Origin: Methanobacteriota archaeon
GTDB taxonomy: Archaea > Thermoplasmatota > Poseidoniia > Poseidoniales > Thalassarchaeaceae
DNA: 64,000 bases
Direction of reading: 5' to 3'
Assembly: GCA_004195615.1 (NCBI GenBank)
Contig: PSPW01000002.1
Location: 122,045 to 186,044, forward strand
The notes under the pieces were generated by a model that saw only the letters and a list, made by a program, of their open reading frames with translations, searched no databases and had not been told where the DNA came from. The translations under genes were made by a program, and so were the position numbers. This document shows, in pieces, positions 10,260 through 20,490 of this stretch (positions are counted from its first letter, which is position 1; the number at the start of each line of letters is the position of its first letter).

Positions 10260-10523
10260 ATGACAGGAATTCGTAACATGCCAAAGTTCTACGGCTTCGG
10301 AACATGCGCTGAATGCGGCATTGCATGCACTTCAGGGAACTTCCTCAATCATGAGAGCAGAAGGTACTGCACGGCTTGCTGGGTAGAGAAGAACAACCCA
10401 GAACATCCTGACTTGAAAGAAATTCGTGAGAAAGTAGTGTCAGCCGTAGAAGAATGGAAGTGTACAAAGTGGACTCGAGAGCAAGGTCCTCTTCCACTAG
10501 GTCCCATGCCCGTAAAGAAGTGA
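10260..10523 (+). CDS. Small conserved zinc-binding protein (CxxC...CxxC)
   Basis: CAECGIAC...YCTACW paired cysteines; alternative start MPKFYG at 10278. Confidence 0.65.
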   Translation: MTGIRNMPKFYGFGTCAECGIACTSGNFLNHESRRYCTACWVEKNNPEHPDLKEIREKVVSAVEEWKCTKWTREQGPLPLGPMPVKK

Positions 10524-10526
10524 GGA

Positions 10527-12239
10527 ATGACCTTGGGAAGCGGCTTTGTTCCAGACGACTTTGAGGCCACATCATGGGACAATCTTGAGCCCATCACTAA
10601 CGAACTTCTTGAAAGAGACTTGAATTGCTCTAGTTGTCTGGAGAATCTAATATCTGACTCCTCTGAACTTGCGGAGCACATTTCGGAGGCTGGGGCATTA
10701 CTGTACATTGGGATGACTTGCGATACCGAGAATGAGGAAAAGAAAGGGGCTTTTCTAGAATTCATGAGCAATGTCAGACCGAAGTTATCTGAGTTCTCGG
10801 ATGCATTGAATAGAAGGATAGTCAGTCACTCATCAGTTGATGACCTTCCTAGTAGATACGACCTGATGCTTAGAGGTATGAGGACAGATGTCGAAATCTT
10901 CCGAAAAGAAAACATCCCCTTGGGAGTGAGGCAAACAGAGCTTGTTACCGAATCACAGACGATTAATGGGGCAATGACTGTTGAGTTCGATGGCGAGGAA
11001 ATGACTTTCCCCCAGATGAGTAAGTATCTGGAGTCAAATGACAGATCCGAACGACAATCAGCATGGATGACCATGGCTGCAAGGAGGATGGAAGATCATG
11101 AGAGATTGTCTGAAATTTTCGATGAGTTGATCTCTATCAGACATCAAATGGCCCTCAACGCAGGCTTCGAGAGTTATACAGAATACATGTTCAGGGCAAT
11201 GCATAGATTCGACTACACCATAGAGGATTGCCTAGAGTTCCATGGATCTGTAGAGTCGGTTTGCATGCCCATTCTCAAACAGATAAACAAGGATAGAGGC
11301 GTTGGTCTTGGGATAAGTGAGTTATGCCCATGGGACGTAGACGAGAAAGGAGGATCGGGCCCAGACATCCATGGAAGAGAGCCGCTAAAGCCATTCGAAA
11401 CAGTAGAAGAGATGGTTCAGAAGTTATCTGAGATGTTCCATGAAATCTCAAATGATCTTGGAGAAAAGTTCGACAAACTGGTGGAGATGGACACTCTAGA
11501 TCTGGATACTAGGAAAGGGAAGGCTCCTGGAGGATACCAGTATTATCTGGAGAAGAGTAGGGTACCGTTTATTTTTATGAACGCAGCAGGCCTTCAAGGC
11601 GACTTAGAGACGATGATTCATGAAGCTGGACATGCTTTCCACTCTCTCTACTGCGGGCATCTGGAACTGATTGACGAGAGGGACTATCCAATTGAGTTCG
11701 CAGAGGTAGCATCCATGTCCATGGAACTGCTGACACAACCATGGTGGGACAAGTTCTACGACTCAGAAGAGACTGCGAGGGCAAGGAGGACGCATTTAGA
11801 AGGAGTGATCTTCCTGTTACCTTGGATATCCACCATTGATTCATTCCAGCATTGGGTATATGCGAACCCTGGACACTCTAGAGAGGAAAGGGCCGAGGTA
11901 TGGCTGTCAATAAGAGACAAGTTCGGCTCAGACATGGACTGGACTGGTCACACGGACTTCAGAGAGTTATCATGGCAGCAACAGGGGCATCTATTCGGAG
12001 TCCCATTCTATTACATTGAATACGGTATCGCACAACTTGGTTCGTTACAACTGTGGAAGACTCAGATGAGCGACCCACAAAAGGCGCTTGATGACTATTC
12101 GAGTGCTATGTCTCTTGGCAATACTAGAACCTTGCCGGATCTCTTCTCAGCGGCCGATCTAAAACTAGGTTTCGACGAAGGTCATTTCAGGTCCCTGATG
12201 AGGACTGTAGAGACTGCACTATCCGAGCTACCAACGTAG
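10527..12239 (+). CDS. M3 family oligoendopeptidase F-like metallopeptidase
   Basis: HEAGHAFHSLY zinc motif; PepF-like layout. Confidence 0.9.
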   Translation: MTLGSGFVPDDFEATSWDNLEPITNELLERDLNCSSCLENLISDSSELAEHISEAGALLYIGMTCDTENEEKKGAFLEFMSNVRPKLSEFSDALNRRIVSHSSVDDLPSRYDLMLRGMRTDVEIFRKENIPLGVRQTELVTESQTINGAMTVEFDGEEMTFPQMSKYLESNDRSERQSAWMTMAARRMEDHERLSEIFDELISIRHQMALNAGFESYTEYMFRAMHRFDYTIEDCLEFHGSVESVCMPILKQINKDRGVGLGISELCPWDVDEKGGSGPDIHGREPLKPFETVEEMVQKLSEMFHEISNDLGEKFDKLVEMDTLDLDTRKGKAPGGYQYYLEKSRVPFIFMNAAGLQGDLETMIHEAGHAFHSLYCGHLELIDERDYPIEFAEVASMSMELLTQPWWDKFYDSEETARARRTHLEGVIFLLPWISTIDSFQHWVYANPGHSREERAEVWLSIRDKFGSDMDWTGHTDFRELSWQQQGHLFGVPFYYIEYGIAQLGSLQLWKTQMSDPQKALDDYSSAMSLGNTRTLPDLFSAADLKLGFDEGHFRSLMRTVETALSELPT

Positions 12240-12261
12240 ACTTCGGACCCCGGGGCCTACG

Positions 12262-13263
12262 CTAATCGCGCAGACCCTCGGATGTCACGGTAAAGACTGC
12301 CTCGCCCTCAGGAAGGTTTGGGCTGTCAATCAGGCGAGCTATTCGACGGCCCCCCTTTGACTTCCTGAGGTAAAGGCGGAATGTGCTGGCGTGACCTACA
12401 ATGTGACCTCCAATTGCTCTGGTGGGATCTCCCCACATTGAATCTGGCTTAGACATGACTTGGTTTGTTACTAAGACGACGGCGTTATGCACATCGGCAA
12501 CTTGCTTCAGCTCCTTCATGTGCCGGTTCAGTTTCTGTTGTCTTGGAGCCAACATTCCTCTTCCGATGTACTCAGCTCGGAAGTGACTGGTTAGGGAGTC
12601 GACAATGATTAGTTTGACATCAAGACTCTTTGCCATTCTCTTTATCTCATCTACGAGAAGCATCTGATGAGCCGAGTTGTATGCTCTGGCGACGTGAATC
12701 CTATCGAGTGCATCCTGAGGATCCATTCCCACACCCTCAGCCATCTGTGATATCCTCTCTGGCCTGAATGTGTCCTCTGTGTCAATGTAAACAATCTCGC
12801 CGTCAAGACCACCTTGCTCCAATCCTAGGATGCAGTTTACTGCCAGCTGATGCCCGATCTGGGTCTTTCCGCTTCCAAACTCACCGAATACCTCTACTAT
12901 TGCCTGAGTCTCGAACCCTCCGCCGAGGAGCTCATCCAAAGATGATGCCCCGGATGTCAGCTTCTGGACTCTCTTTCTCCTCTCAAGAAGTGCAACACCA
13001 CTGACGAATCCGCCAATGTTCGCTAGCTTCTTGGCACCAGCGATAATCTTTGATGAGACTGCCTCTCCCAACTCTGCCTGCTCGGATAGTTCTGGTGGAC
13101 TCATTACAGCGATAGCTAAGAGATCCTCGAATCCTGCCTCTCGAAGTTTCTCGGCTGTTGCTGGACCTACGCCCGGCAAATCATCTATTGTCGGCTCAGG
13201 TTCGTCCACTTCTATCATTATCTTTTCTTCTGCCACTTTCTCACTCGCAGTTTCTTCGCTCAT
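12262..13263 (-). CDS. radA: DNA repair and recombination protein RadA
   Basis: N-terminal HhH ([20 protein letters not shown]), Walker [50 protein letters not shown]. Confidence 0.97.
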   Translation of the reverse strand: MSEETASEKVAEEKIMIEVDEPEPTIDDLPGVGPATAEKLREAGFEDLLAIAVMSPPELSEQAELGEAVSSKIIAGAKKLANIGGFVSGVALLERRKRVQKLTSGASSLDELLGGGFETQAIVEVFGEFGSGKTQIGHQLAVNCILGLEQGGLDGEIVYIDTEDTFRPERISQMAEGVGMDPQDALDRIHVARAYNSAHQMLLVDEIKRMAKSLDVKLIIVDSLTSHFRAEYIGRGMLAPRQQKLNRHMKELKQVADVHNAVVLVTNQVMSKPDSMWGDPTRAIGGHIVGHASTFRLYLRKSKGGRRIARLIDSPNLPEGEAVFTVTSEGLRD

Positions 13264-13397
13264 CCAATCACCAATATTCTCCTGTTCTCAATCGGTGGTA
13301 TATGAACAAACGAAGGACCCCTAGGAGTTCTATGAAAGTATTCATGCACGATGAATCAGAGCAGTCTATCGATTTTTACTTTCACTCTATATTCTGG

Positions 13398-13472
13398 TAG
13401 CGGGTGATGGATTTGAACCATCGGTCTCCGGGTTATGAGCCCGACGAGATAACCTGACTACTCCAACCCGCT
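13398..13472 (-). tRNA. Initiator tRNA-Met (CAU)
   Basis: AGCGGGT...ACCCGCT acceptor stem with A1-U72, anticodon arm CGGG-CTCATAA-CCCG, T-loop GGTTCAAATCC, encoded CCA at 13395-13397. Confidence 0.93.
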
Positions 13473-13578
13473 ATTCATCCGCTGAAGGCTGGCCTATTTT
13501 ACACATACTGATGTGGTTTCTCAACTTTATTGATGCGAACAGTATTCAACGTTCAGTCACCGGCTCTGTTAGAGGACT

Positions 13579-14970
13579 ATGGAACAGTCGCTTCTGATTA
13601 GAAACGCAGAGATGGTTTTTCAAGGTAGTTTGGTTCATGGTGATCTCCGTGCATTCGGTGGATTGATCGATTCGGTGGCCCCAGGGGGTGGACTTACTCC
13701 CATGGATGGTGAGGTAGTTGTGGAGGCCGAAGGATTGCTACTGCTGCCAGGGGCAATTGATCCTCAAGTCCACTTCAGAGAGCCTGGGCAAACTGAGAAG
13801 GAGGATATTGGGAGCGGAAGCAAAGCTGCTGCTTCCGGGGGTGTGACTTCGTTCCTGGATATGCCGAACAACGTACCTTCCGCAACTAGTATGGGAGCTA
13901 TGCAATCCAAGATAGAATCGGCTTCTAGAAATGCTGTTACCCACCACGGTTTCTTCATCGGTGCTACTCTGGATAACTTACCAGAGCTCCAAGCAGCAGT
14001 TGGGACTCCGTATAGCCCTACTCCGGTTGATGGAATCTGTGGGATCAAGATCTTCATGGGAAGCAGCACTGGTGACCTGCTGGTCAATGAACAGGATGCC
14101 CTTGAACAAATTTTTTCGGGTACAGCAGGAGTAATCGCTGTTCATGCTGAGGACGAAGATAGGCTGAACGAGAGAAGGCCGCAATTCGAAGGGAGATGCG
14201 ATGTCGCTGCACATGCAGAATGGCGAGACAGCGAGACAGCTCTAATCGCTACGAAGAGGGCTTGTAAACTAGCAGACGAAAACTCCCATAGACTCCATGT
14301 GCTTCATCTGACTAGTAGGCTGGAAGCCGACTGGTTGGCTGAGAACAAGAGCAAACACGTGACTACGGAAGTCTGCCCTCAACACCTTACATTTGACCAA
14401 ACCGATGTAGAGGGGAGGGGGCCCCGACTGATCATGAATCCTCCCATCAGATACACGGAAGATAAGGAGGCTCTCTGGAAGAGGCTGAAGGACGGGACCA
14501 TTGACTGCATTGCTACAGATCATGCGCCTCACACCATAGAGAACAAGGCATTGGGATTCCCTAAAGCTCACTCGGGAATGCCAGGTGTCGAGACATCACT
14601 GCCAGTGATGCTTACTCACGCATCAGAAGGGAGATGCTCGATCCCAGATGTAGCTAGGTGGATGTGCGAGAGTCCTGCCCAAGTCTACGGAATGGAGGGG
14701 AAGGGGGAGCTTCTAGAGGGATTCGATGCAGACATGGTTCTAGTGGATATGAAATCCAAGAGGAATATATCCGACTCAGAGACGTGGACCAGAGTCGGGT
14801 GGAGCGCTTTCGAGGGGATGGAGCTCACTGGGTGGCCGGTTAGCACATTCGTTGACGGGAGGATGGTGTTCAAGCGAGAAGTCGGGGGACCTAACAGAGG
14901 AGCTTTTCTGGTAGAGCCGGGCTCTACTGGGAAGAGCTTGAGGTTTCGGCAGGGTCAGAATCTACTGTAA
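13579..14970 (+). CDS. pyrC: Dihydroorotase
   Basis: DPQVHFREPGQTEKEDIGSGSKAAASGGVTSFLDMPN, CIATDHAPHT; amidohydrolase metal ligands. Confidence 0.9.
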   Translation: MEQSLLIRNAEMVFQGSLVHGDLRAFGGLIDSVAPGGGLTPMDGEVVVEAEGLLLLPGAIDPQVHFREPGQTEKEDIGSGSKAAASGGVTSFLDMPNNVPSATSMGAMQSKIESASRNAVTHHGFFIGATLDNLPELQAAVGTPYSPTPVDGICGIKIFMGSSTGDLLVNEQDALEQIFSGTAGVIAVHAEDEDRLNERRPQFEGRCDVAAHAEWRDSETALIATKRACKLADENSHRLHVLHLTSRLEADWLAENKSKHVTTEVCPQHLTFDQTDVEGRGPRLIMNPPIRYTEDKEALWKRLKDGTIDCIATDHAPHTIENKALGFPKAHSGMPGVETSLPVMLTHASEGRCSIPDVARWMCESPAQVYGMEGKGELLEGFDADMVLVDMKSKRNISDSETWTRVGWSAFEGMELTGWPVSTFVDGRMVFKREVGGPNRGAFLVEPGSTGKSLRFRQGQNLL

Positions 14971-17317
14971 CGGGAGCCCCTGCATAAGATGCATAAGGTT
15001 CGTTTCCGGGAAGCTCCAGTTCCATCATCAGTTGGAGATCAGCAGTTCTGTGGACTGTTGCACCTCCCGATGAGAATGAGTAGACATAATCGCCCATAAA
15101 TATCGACCGACGGATGCTAGTTGTTCCAGACCACCAATTTGACAATCCCTCCTCGTTATAGAATTCCGAGTGCTCAACTTGCCCGTGATTGGTCAGAGTC
15201 CCGTTGTCGACATCAACATTGATCAATTTCAGCATAGAGACGTACTCGTAGCCATAGTGGGAGTATACCCTGCCTTCGATCTCAATCTCGTCGTAGACGT
15301 ACCGGTGAGTGGAAAGTGGCACGGCCAATAGCGACTCTGGAGCCCAGAACGTGAATGCCTTGTGCTCGTATGTAGCCTCTGAGTATGACCATGACCAGCC
15401 GCAGTTCCTGATATCATCGCAGTTTTCGTCCGCGTATCCTGGAGTCAACATAAGTGAGTCCGAAAGTGTGGGCTTGCTGGTGTCACTGACATCGAAGAGG
15501 GAAACCTGGGTCGTCGACCAGTCCAGACCTAGACCATCTGCTCCTGGTGCTATCCCTATTGTCAGGAGTGTGTTCTCATCCACTGGGTGGATATAGGTTG
15601 AGACTCCAGGTACCTCCAACTCTCCCAAGATTACTGGGTTGGATGGGTCTGAGAGGTCGAGAACCCATAGTGGATCTATGTTCATGAAAGTCACTAGATA
15701 GCCTCTGTCTCCAACGAATCTAGCGCTCCAGATCGTCTCTCCCTCAGCAATTCCACCGATGAAGCCCGTTTGATCGAGAATTCCCTCTCCATCATGGGTC
15801 AGTATGGTCACTTGGTTGGTTGGGCCACTCCAGACCGAATCTCCATTCTCGTCGAACTCTGCTATTCTCCACCACATCCCCCAGTTATCCGAGGTTGATG
15901 CGACCCTGATGTCGCCGTTGTGCTCGCTAATCGAGAATTGGTCGTTGACAGTCCCCTCTACTCTACCAGAAGCAATGTAAGTTGTGTGATTCGCATCACT
16001 GATATCGAACGAGTGGATGTTAGTAGCGTCCTCCCAGTCTGAGTTCCTCCAGAACCACCAGATATCGTTGGCTGGCTCAGCTAGGACTAGGGTGTCCTTG
16101 GATGAGTAGACATGGGCCCAGGAGGATGTGATGTGATCCACCTCCAGTGAAATCTCGTCGTTGAGCATCTGTATCGTCATTATCGTCGTGAAGCCCCTCC
16201 CTGCGCTGTCTGCACTGGCTGAGAACTCCGTACACTTCTCGTAAGTAAGAGGATGAGTGAAAATCTCTCCATCCTTCATCTCGTAGATGTGGGGGACGAA
16301 GTCATCGAGAGTGAGTACCGAGATTATCTGCTCGTTATGCAGGACAGTCTGTTCTACGCTCTCGTTCCAGATATCCATCCTCTTGTCCAAATCATCCTCT
16401 GACCAGTAATCCTCAGGGAGGTCCACCCAGTTCCTTATTCCATCGAAGTATGTCCACAGATGCGTCACTGATCGGACTGTCCCATCCACCATCCTCGCTG
16501 TATGATAGTTGCCCTCAATGTACATCTCCTTCTCTACGGATGGGGAGGATCGATTGGTGATATCCACAACAGTGTACTTGACTAGACTCTGGACCTTCGT
16601 GTACGTGTAGGGTTTGCTATCTCCATCCACTGTAACCTCCTTGGTCATTAGTTTCCTTAGATCGCTGTCTGCAGGGAGGTTCCAGTAGTTTATCGAGGAG
16701 GAGATAATCAGCCTATCGCCCTCAATCATCATCTGGGTTGGATTCCCCTCTATTGTCAAATTGGACTCCATAGTCAGGTTACCAAACTCCGGGACTCCCA
16801 TGATAATCAGCAGTTGCCCGTTTAGCATGTAGATGTGGTATCCATCGGTCTTCAGGAAGTCGGCCTCATCGACCCCGGACTCCTGGTTGTTTGTGCCTGA
16901 GAACTCTCCCTCGCGAGAGTCGGAGTCTGCACTAGTTCCGGACGAGACCCCGTCCACGGAATCTGCAGAGTTCTCGACAGTTGCCATATCGGCTTCGGCG
17001 AACGCGATGTCAATGTCATCCATCCTCATCATCCAAGGCTCGGAGACCCAGTGCCAGTAGCTCTGCTGATCTAGATTCACTACCATCTCATCGTATACCG
17101 CTCTCTTTAGGTCCTCGAGAAGAGCATCGCAGGCATCGTAGTTGTGCAGAGCTGGGGAGGAGCGAGTGCGCTCGGGCATCTCCAGTTGCGGGTAATCACC
17201 CTCGAGGGCGTCTATCGTCTGGTCGATATCCTCGATTACATCGTCCACTGCTTGGAGGCATCCCGCGCTCAGAAGCACGATAAGAATGAGCATTGCGTTA
17301 GTGGTTCGGTTGTCCAT
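14924..17317 (-). CDS. Secreted beta-propeller domain lipoprotein (COG4880-like)
   Basis: Lipobox signal MDNRTTNAMLILIVLLSAGC; ESGVDEADFLKTDGYHIYMLNG and blade-like repeats (VVDITNRSSPSVEKEMYIEG; VLDLSDPSNPVILGELEVPG; LFDVSDTSKPTLSD). ATG 17317 preferred over the upstream TTG 17395. Confidence 0.8.
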   Translation of the reverse strand: MDNRTTNAMLILIVLLSAGCLQAVDDVIEDIDQTIDALEGDYPQLEMPERTRSSPALHNYDACDALLEDLKRAVYDEMVVNLDQQSYWHWVSEPWMMRMDDIDIAFAEADMATVENSADSVDGVSSGTSADSDSREGEFSGTNNQESGVDEADFLKTDGYHIYMLNGQLLIIMGVPEFGNLTMESNLTIEGNPTQMMIEGDRLIISSSINYWNLPADSDLRKLMTKEVTVDGDSKPYTYTKVQSLVKYTVVDITNRSSPSVEKEMYIEGNYHTARMVDGTVRSVTHLWTYFDGIRNWVDLPEDYWSEDDLDKRMDIWNESVEQTVLHNEQIISVLTLDDFVPHIYEMKDGEIFTHPLTYEKCTEFSASADSAGRGFTTIMTIQMLNDEISLEVDHITSSWAHVYSSKDTLVLAEPANDIWWFWRNSDWEDATNIHSFDISDANHTTYIASGRVEGTVNDQFSISEHNGDIRVASTSDNWGMWWRIAEFDENGDSVWSGPTNQVTILTHDGEGILDQTGFIGGIAEGETIWSARFVGDRGYLVTFMNIDPLWVLDLSDPSNPVILGELEVPGVSTYIHPVDENTLLTIGIAPGADGLGLDWSTTQVSLFDVSDTSKPTLSDSLMLTPGYADENCDDIRNCGWSWSYSEATYEHKAFTFWAPESLLAVPLSTHRYVYDEIEIEGRVYSHYGYEYVSMLKLINVDVDNGTLTNHGQVEHSEFYNEEGLSNWWSGTTSIRRSIFMGDYVYSFSSGGATVHRTADLQLMMELELPGNEPYASYAGAPVTVDSDPAETSSSSQ

Positions 17318-17391
17318 GGAATATTGGGCAATCGCGTCCCATATCAAGAAGTTGGTATGATGATTGGACAAATAGGTCTCATCGTCCGGAC

Positions 17392-18237
17392 TCAAATTGC
17401 TGCCTCAGAACCCGAAAGACTGCGAGAAGACAGCAGGGCCAACTGACCTGCATCGGAGAGCCTCCAAGGTGGGCGTCTCGATTCAGCGGCCGCCTCCACC
17501 ATTCCTGCGTTGCGTAATTCCCTGATGTGGTGACTCAGGAGCTGCCGTGAAATCTTCAGTTTCTTCCTGACTTCGTTGCCAGAAATCCCAACGTTGCCAG
17601 AATTTGCGATGACCTCCAGTATGGCGAAGCGTGTTCCTATGATGGGATTCCGGACTCTGCCGACCTCTTCGCGGGAGAGGGAAGATACGGCATAGCGTCG
17701 GAGCTTTCCATCCCTCCAGGAGATGACCCCCCCCTGGGATTCGAGCAGATGCAAGTGGTACGCAGTGACTCCATTGGCTAGTCCGAGTGCATCCCTTAGT
17801 GCTGAGAAGTGAATGCCGGCGTTGGCCTCGAGATATCCAAGGATGCGCCCCCTAGTCAGCAGATCGTCACCGTTTCCCCCCATTGCAAGCATAGGAGCCA
17901 ATAGTGCAACAAGGACCGTCACACGAAACGCCTCGGAAACAACTGCCGCGATTGTGAGGGAACCGAGTGTTCCTGCTCCCCCGGCAATCAACCCGAACGA
18001 CAGGTCCGAGGGTGTGCTTGCAGAAACATCGTCTTTGGATTCTGGTTCTCGTGCCACTTCCTCAACACCGTCCGAATCCCCTGAATCAGCAGCCATGGAG
18101 GTCTCTATCAAGTCGAATTCGTTTGTTCCTCCGGAAAGGTGATCAGCCTCATTGTCCTGATACAGCCAACCTCCTGCAGCCAATGAGGCGATTGCGAATA
18201 GGGTAAGCACACGCACAGCGGAAACGCCATTCATCAT
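17392..18237 (-). CDS. Membrane-anchored winged-helix transcriptional regulator (two tandem wHTH domains)
   Basis: N-terminal hydrophobic helix, ~75-aa acidic segment, second hydrophobic region, then RGRILGYLEANAGIHFSALRDALGLANGVTAYHLHLLE and GISGNEVRKKLKISRQLLSHHIRELRNAGMV. Confidence 0.85.
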   Translation of the reverse strand: MMNGVSAVRVLTLFAIASLAAGGWLYQDNEADHLSGGTNEFDLIETSMAADSGDSDGVEEVAREPESKDDVSASTPSDLSFGLIAGGAGTLGSLTIAAVVSEAFRVTVLVALLAPMLAMGGNGDDLLTRGRILGYLEANAGIHFSALRDALGLANGVTAYHLHLLESQGGVISWRDGKLRRYAVSSLSREEVGRVRNPIIGTRFAILEVIANSGNVGISGNEVRKKLKISRQLLSHHIRELRNAGMVEAAAESRRPPWRLSDAGQLALLSSRSLSGSEAAI

Positions 18238-18272
18238 GCCCCGATGACCGCTATCGCCTTTGATTGAAGTGG

Positions 18273-18494
18273 TTAGAAGATTTGACGATCCCAGTGGGCC
18301 ACAACCCCAACACAGACTGGTTTGGACGGAGATGGTGGAGCTCGATTACGAAGAGGAAGGAATGGCGCGGGCTCGTCCGGTTCCTCATTGTCACTCATCA
18401 TTTCAACGTCACCAGTGTCCGTACTGGTGACGAGGCTCTTTGTGCCGGCTAGGAAAATCAGCGCGGCAACCTGCATGTCCAGTGATTGGTCCAT
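18273..18494 (-). CDS. Hypothetical small protein (weak coding evidence)
   Basis: 73-aa ORF in the gap between the wHTH regulator and tRNA-Gly; no recognised domain. Confidence 0.3.
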   Translation of the reverse strand: MDQSLDMQVAALIFLAGTKSLVTSTDTGDVEMMSDNEEPDEPAPFLPLRNRAPPSPSKPVCVGVVAHWDRQIF

Positions 18495-18576
18495 AAGGTT
18501 GAATCATCGTCATCTGCAATTTAAACGAATTGGCTGCATGAGTCATGGGTAACTCGGTTACTCGAGAATAATGTGG

Positions 18577-18648
18577 TGCGGACACCGGGAGTTGAACCCG
18601 GGTTAGCAGGTTGGGAACCTACTGTCATAACCACTAGACCATGCCCGC
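18577..18648 (-). tRNA. tRNA-Gly (CCC)
   Basis: GCGGGCA...TGTCCGC acceptor, anticodon loop TTCCCAA, T-arm CCGGGTTCAACTCCCGG; encoded CCA at 18574-18576. Confidence 0.92.
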
Positions 18649-18711
18649 CTGATTCCAGAGAGAAGGTCGTGGTAATTGAGAGACTCGGTAGAGGTTAAAC
18701 AGAGATTTGCC

Positions 18712-20427
18712 CTATACGAGCCGTCGGAGTGCTTCCATGGCCGAATCGGCCTTACCCAAGTAGTCCAGGCATGATTCTACCCTGCCTTCCGATAGGGCTT
18801 TCTCCGAGTCTGTCAGAGCACTCTCGGCTTCCACTCTCATCTCATTTTCGGGAGAAACACCGGAGGAATCTAGCCTATTCCTGAGCTTTTTCCAGTCACC
18901 CTCAAGGAAGTCTAGCATCTCCTTTGCCTCGCCTACTCTGGAAGAGAGAGACTCAAGCTCTGAAACCAGAATCTGCATCGAATCATCTGCCTCCACCCAA
19001 TTGCCAGCATCCGCCAGCGATGCTATGGCTTCCAGTCTCGCCCTCCATTCAGAGCCCGCCGCTCCAGGTGGGATATCGTCCTCGATGCTCTTCCTCTGCC
19101 TCAATGCCCTCTGAACTGATGTCTTGGCAGAGGCTTCCCTTCGAAGTGCCCTAGTTATTCCATCTGCCAATCCTATTGTCAGAGAAGCGTTTCCAACTTC
19201 TAGTGCTTCATTTGCCTCTTTGAACCTCTGTTGGAGTTCAGCAATAGAGCCGGAGTCAGAGGAAGAAATCTCGTTTTCAGCATCCTCTAATGAAATTCTA
19301 GCTCGTTCCATTAGTCCTTCGGCGTCGCCCATCTGAGAGGGAATCTCAGAGACTATTGCCAAAGCGTACTCTGGATCCTCATCCACCATAGCCTTCTTCG
19401 CATCCTCAAGCGTGGAGAGGAGGCCTTGGACCAAGTGGCCGTCGCCTGTTGAAATTGCCGTCTCCGCCTCCTCGATAGCGTCTTTGGCGTTTTGCCAATG
19501 GGACTCTAGAGTCTCGGCCTTGGATTTGGATTCTCTGAATTTATTCTCAGCAATCCTCAGGGATCCGTTCTCCATCTCAGTTTGCGCAGTATCAAAAATC
19601 ATCCTCGCTATACCGGGATTACCCGTAATTGCCTCTGCACGATCTAAGGCTCTAATCGATTGCTCCTTGACCTCCTCTATATCAGATAGGAAAGAGAGAA
19701 TCCTCTCGGTCTCCCTCTCGGCCTCAGAAACTAGTTTTATTCCCTGATTAGGATCCTTCCAGCCCTCTTCTCTAGCAGTCTTCAGGAGAGAATTTGGCTG
19801 TTGTAAAAGACTGTTTCCAGACTGCAATTCCAAGATTCGACTCTCAGCAGTTTTCAACCGTTCGGAGAAAACTCGTCTTTCTCTCTCGAGACCGTCCTTC
19901 GTGAGAAGGGGTGGGATTGTGGTCAACAGAGCTGAGGTTCCGATGATGAGAAATGACTCGGAGCTGGAGCTGGCTAACACGACCGGGATTGCCAGACCAA
20001 AGCCGAAAGTTGTCATCAAACCCCTCCATCGCCTGGAATTGACGTCCGAACCAAGAATGTGTCTCGAAGATGAATAGAGTGCTGCAGATACCAAAGCAAG
20101 GAGAATTACTCCCTCAACATTACCTCCCTCGTTCCTATTTACCTCAGCAAATGCAAGCAGTGGAGGCCATGAAATGCAGCACGCAGTAGAAACTCGAGTC
20201 CTTTGTATTGGTCCGAATTCGACAAGATCAGGTATCATGAGAGCCGACGAGAATAGGATTGCTACCGGTCCGAACCTTCCGAGGGAAGAGGACTCGCTCC
20301 CAAATGACGAAAAAATCCACCATGCCCCAATAGAGATTAGTAAGAATTGACAGATTAGGGCTGCCCTATCGATCCTGTTACGATGTTTTGCGACGACGCG
20401 GGCTGGGTAGTCAGGAAGCATCACCAT
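18712..20427 (-). CDS. Membrane protein with N-terminal TM helices and long coiled-coil region
   Basis: Several hydrophobic N-terminal segments, then ~400 aa rich in Glu/Lys/Arg heptads (AEARISLEDAENEISSSDSGS-type repeats). Confidence 0.75.
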   Translation of the reverse strand: MVMLPDYPARVVAKHRNRIDRAALICQFLLISIGAWWIFSSFGSESSSLGRFGPVAILFSSALMIPDLVEFGPIQRTRVSTACCISWPPLLAFAEVNRNEGGNVEGVILLALVSAALYSSSRHILGSDVNSRRWRGLMTTFGFGLAIPVVLASSSSESFLIIGTSALLTTIPPLLTKDGLERERRVFSERLKTAESRILELQSGNSLLQQPNSLLKTAREEGWKDPNQGIKLVSEAERETERILSFLSDIEEVKEQSIRALDRAEAITGNPGIARMIFDTAQTEMENGSLRIAENKFRESKSKAETLESHWQNAKDAIEEAETAISTGDGHLVQGLLSTLEDAKKAMVDEDPEYALAIVSEIPSQMGDAEGLMERARISLEDAENEISSSDSGSIAELQQRFKEANEALEVGNASLTIGLADGITRALRREASAKTSVQRALRQRKSIEDDIPPGAAGSEWRARLEAIASLADAGNWVEADDSMQILVSELESLSSRVGEAKEMLDFLEGDWKKLRNRLDSSGVSPENEMRVEAESALTDSEKALSEGRVESCLDYLGKADSAMEALRRLV

Positions 20428-20490
20428 GAATTACGAAGATGCAGAGGGGGTCAATATGTATGCGGTTCAATGAGCAGAGATGGGGTCTGA

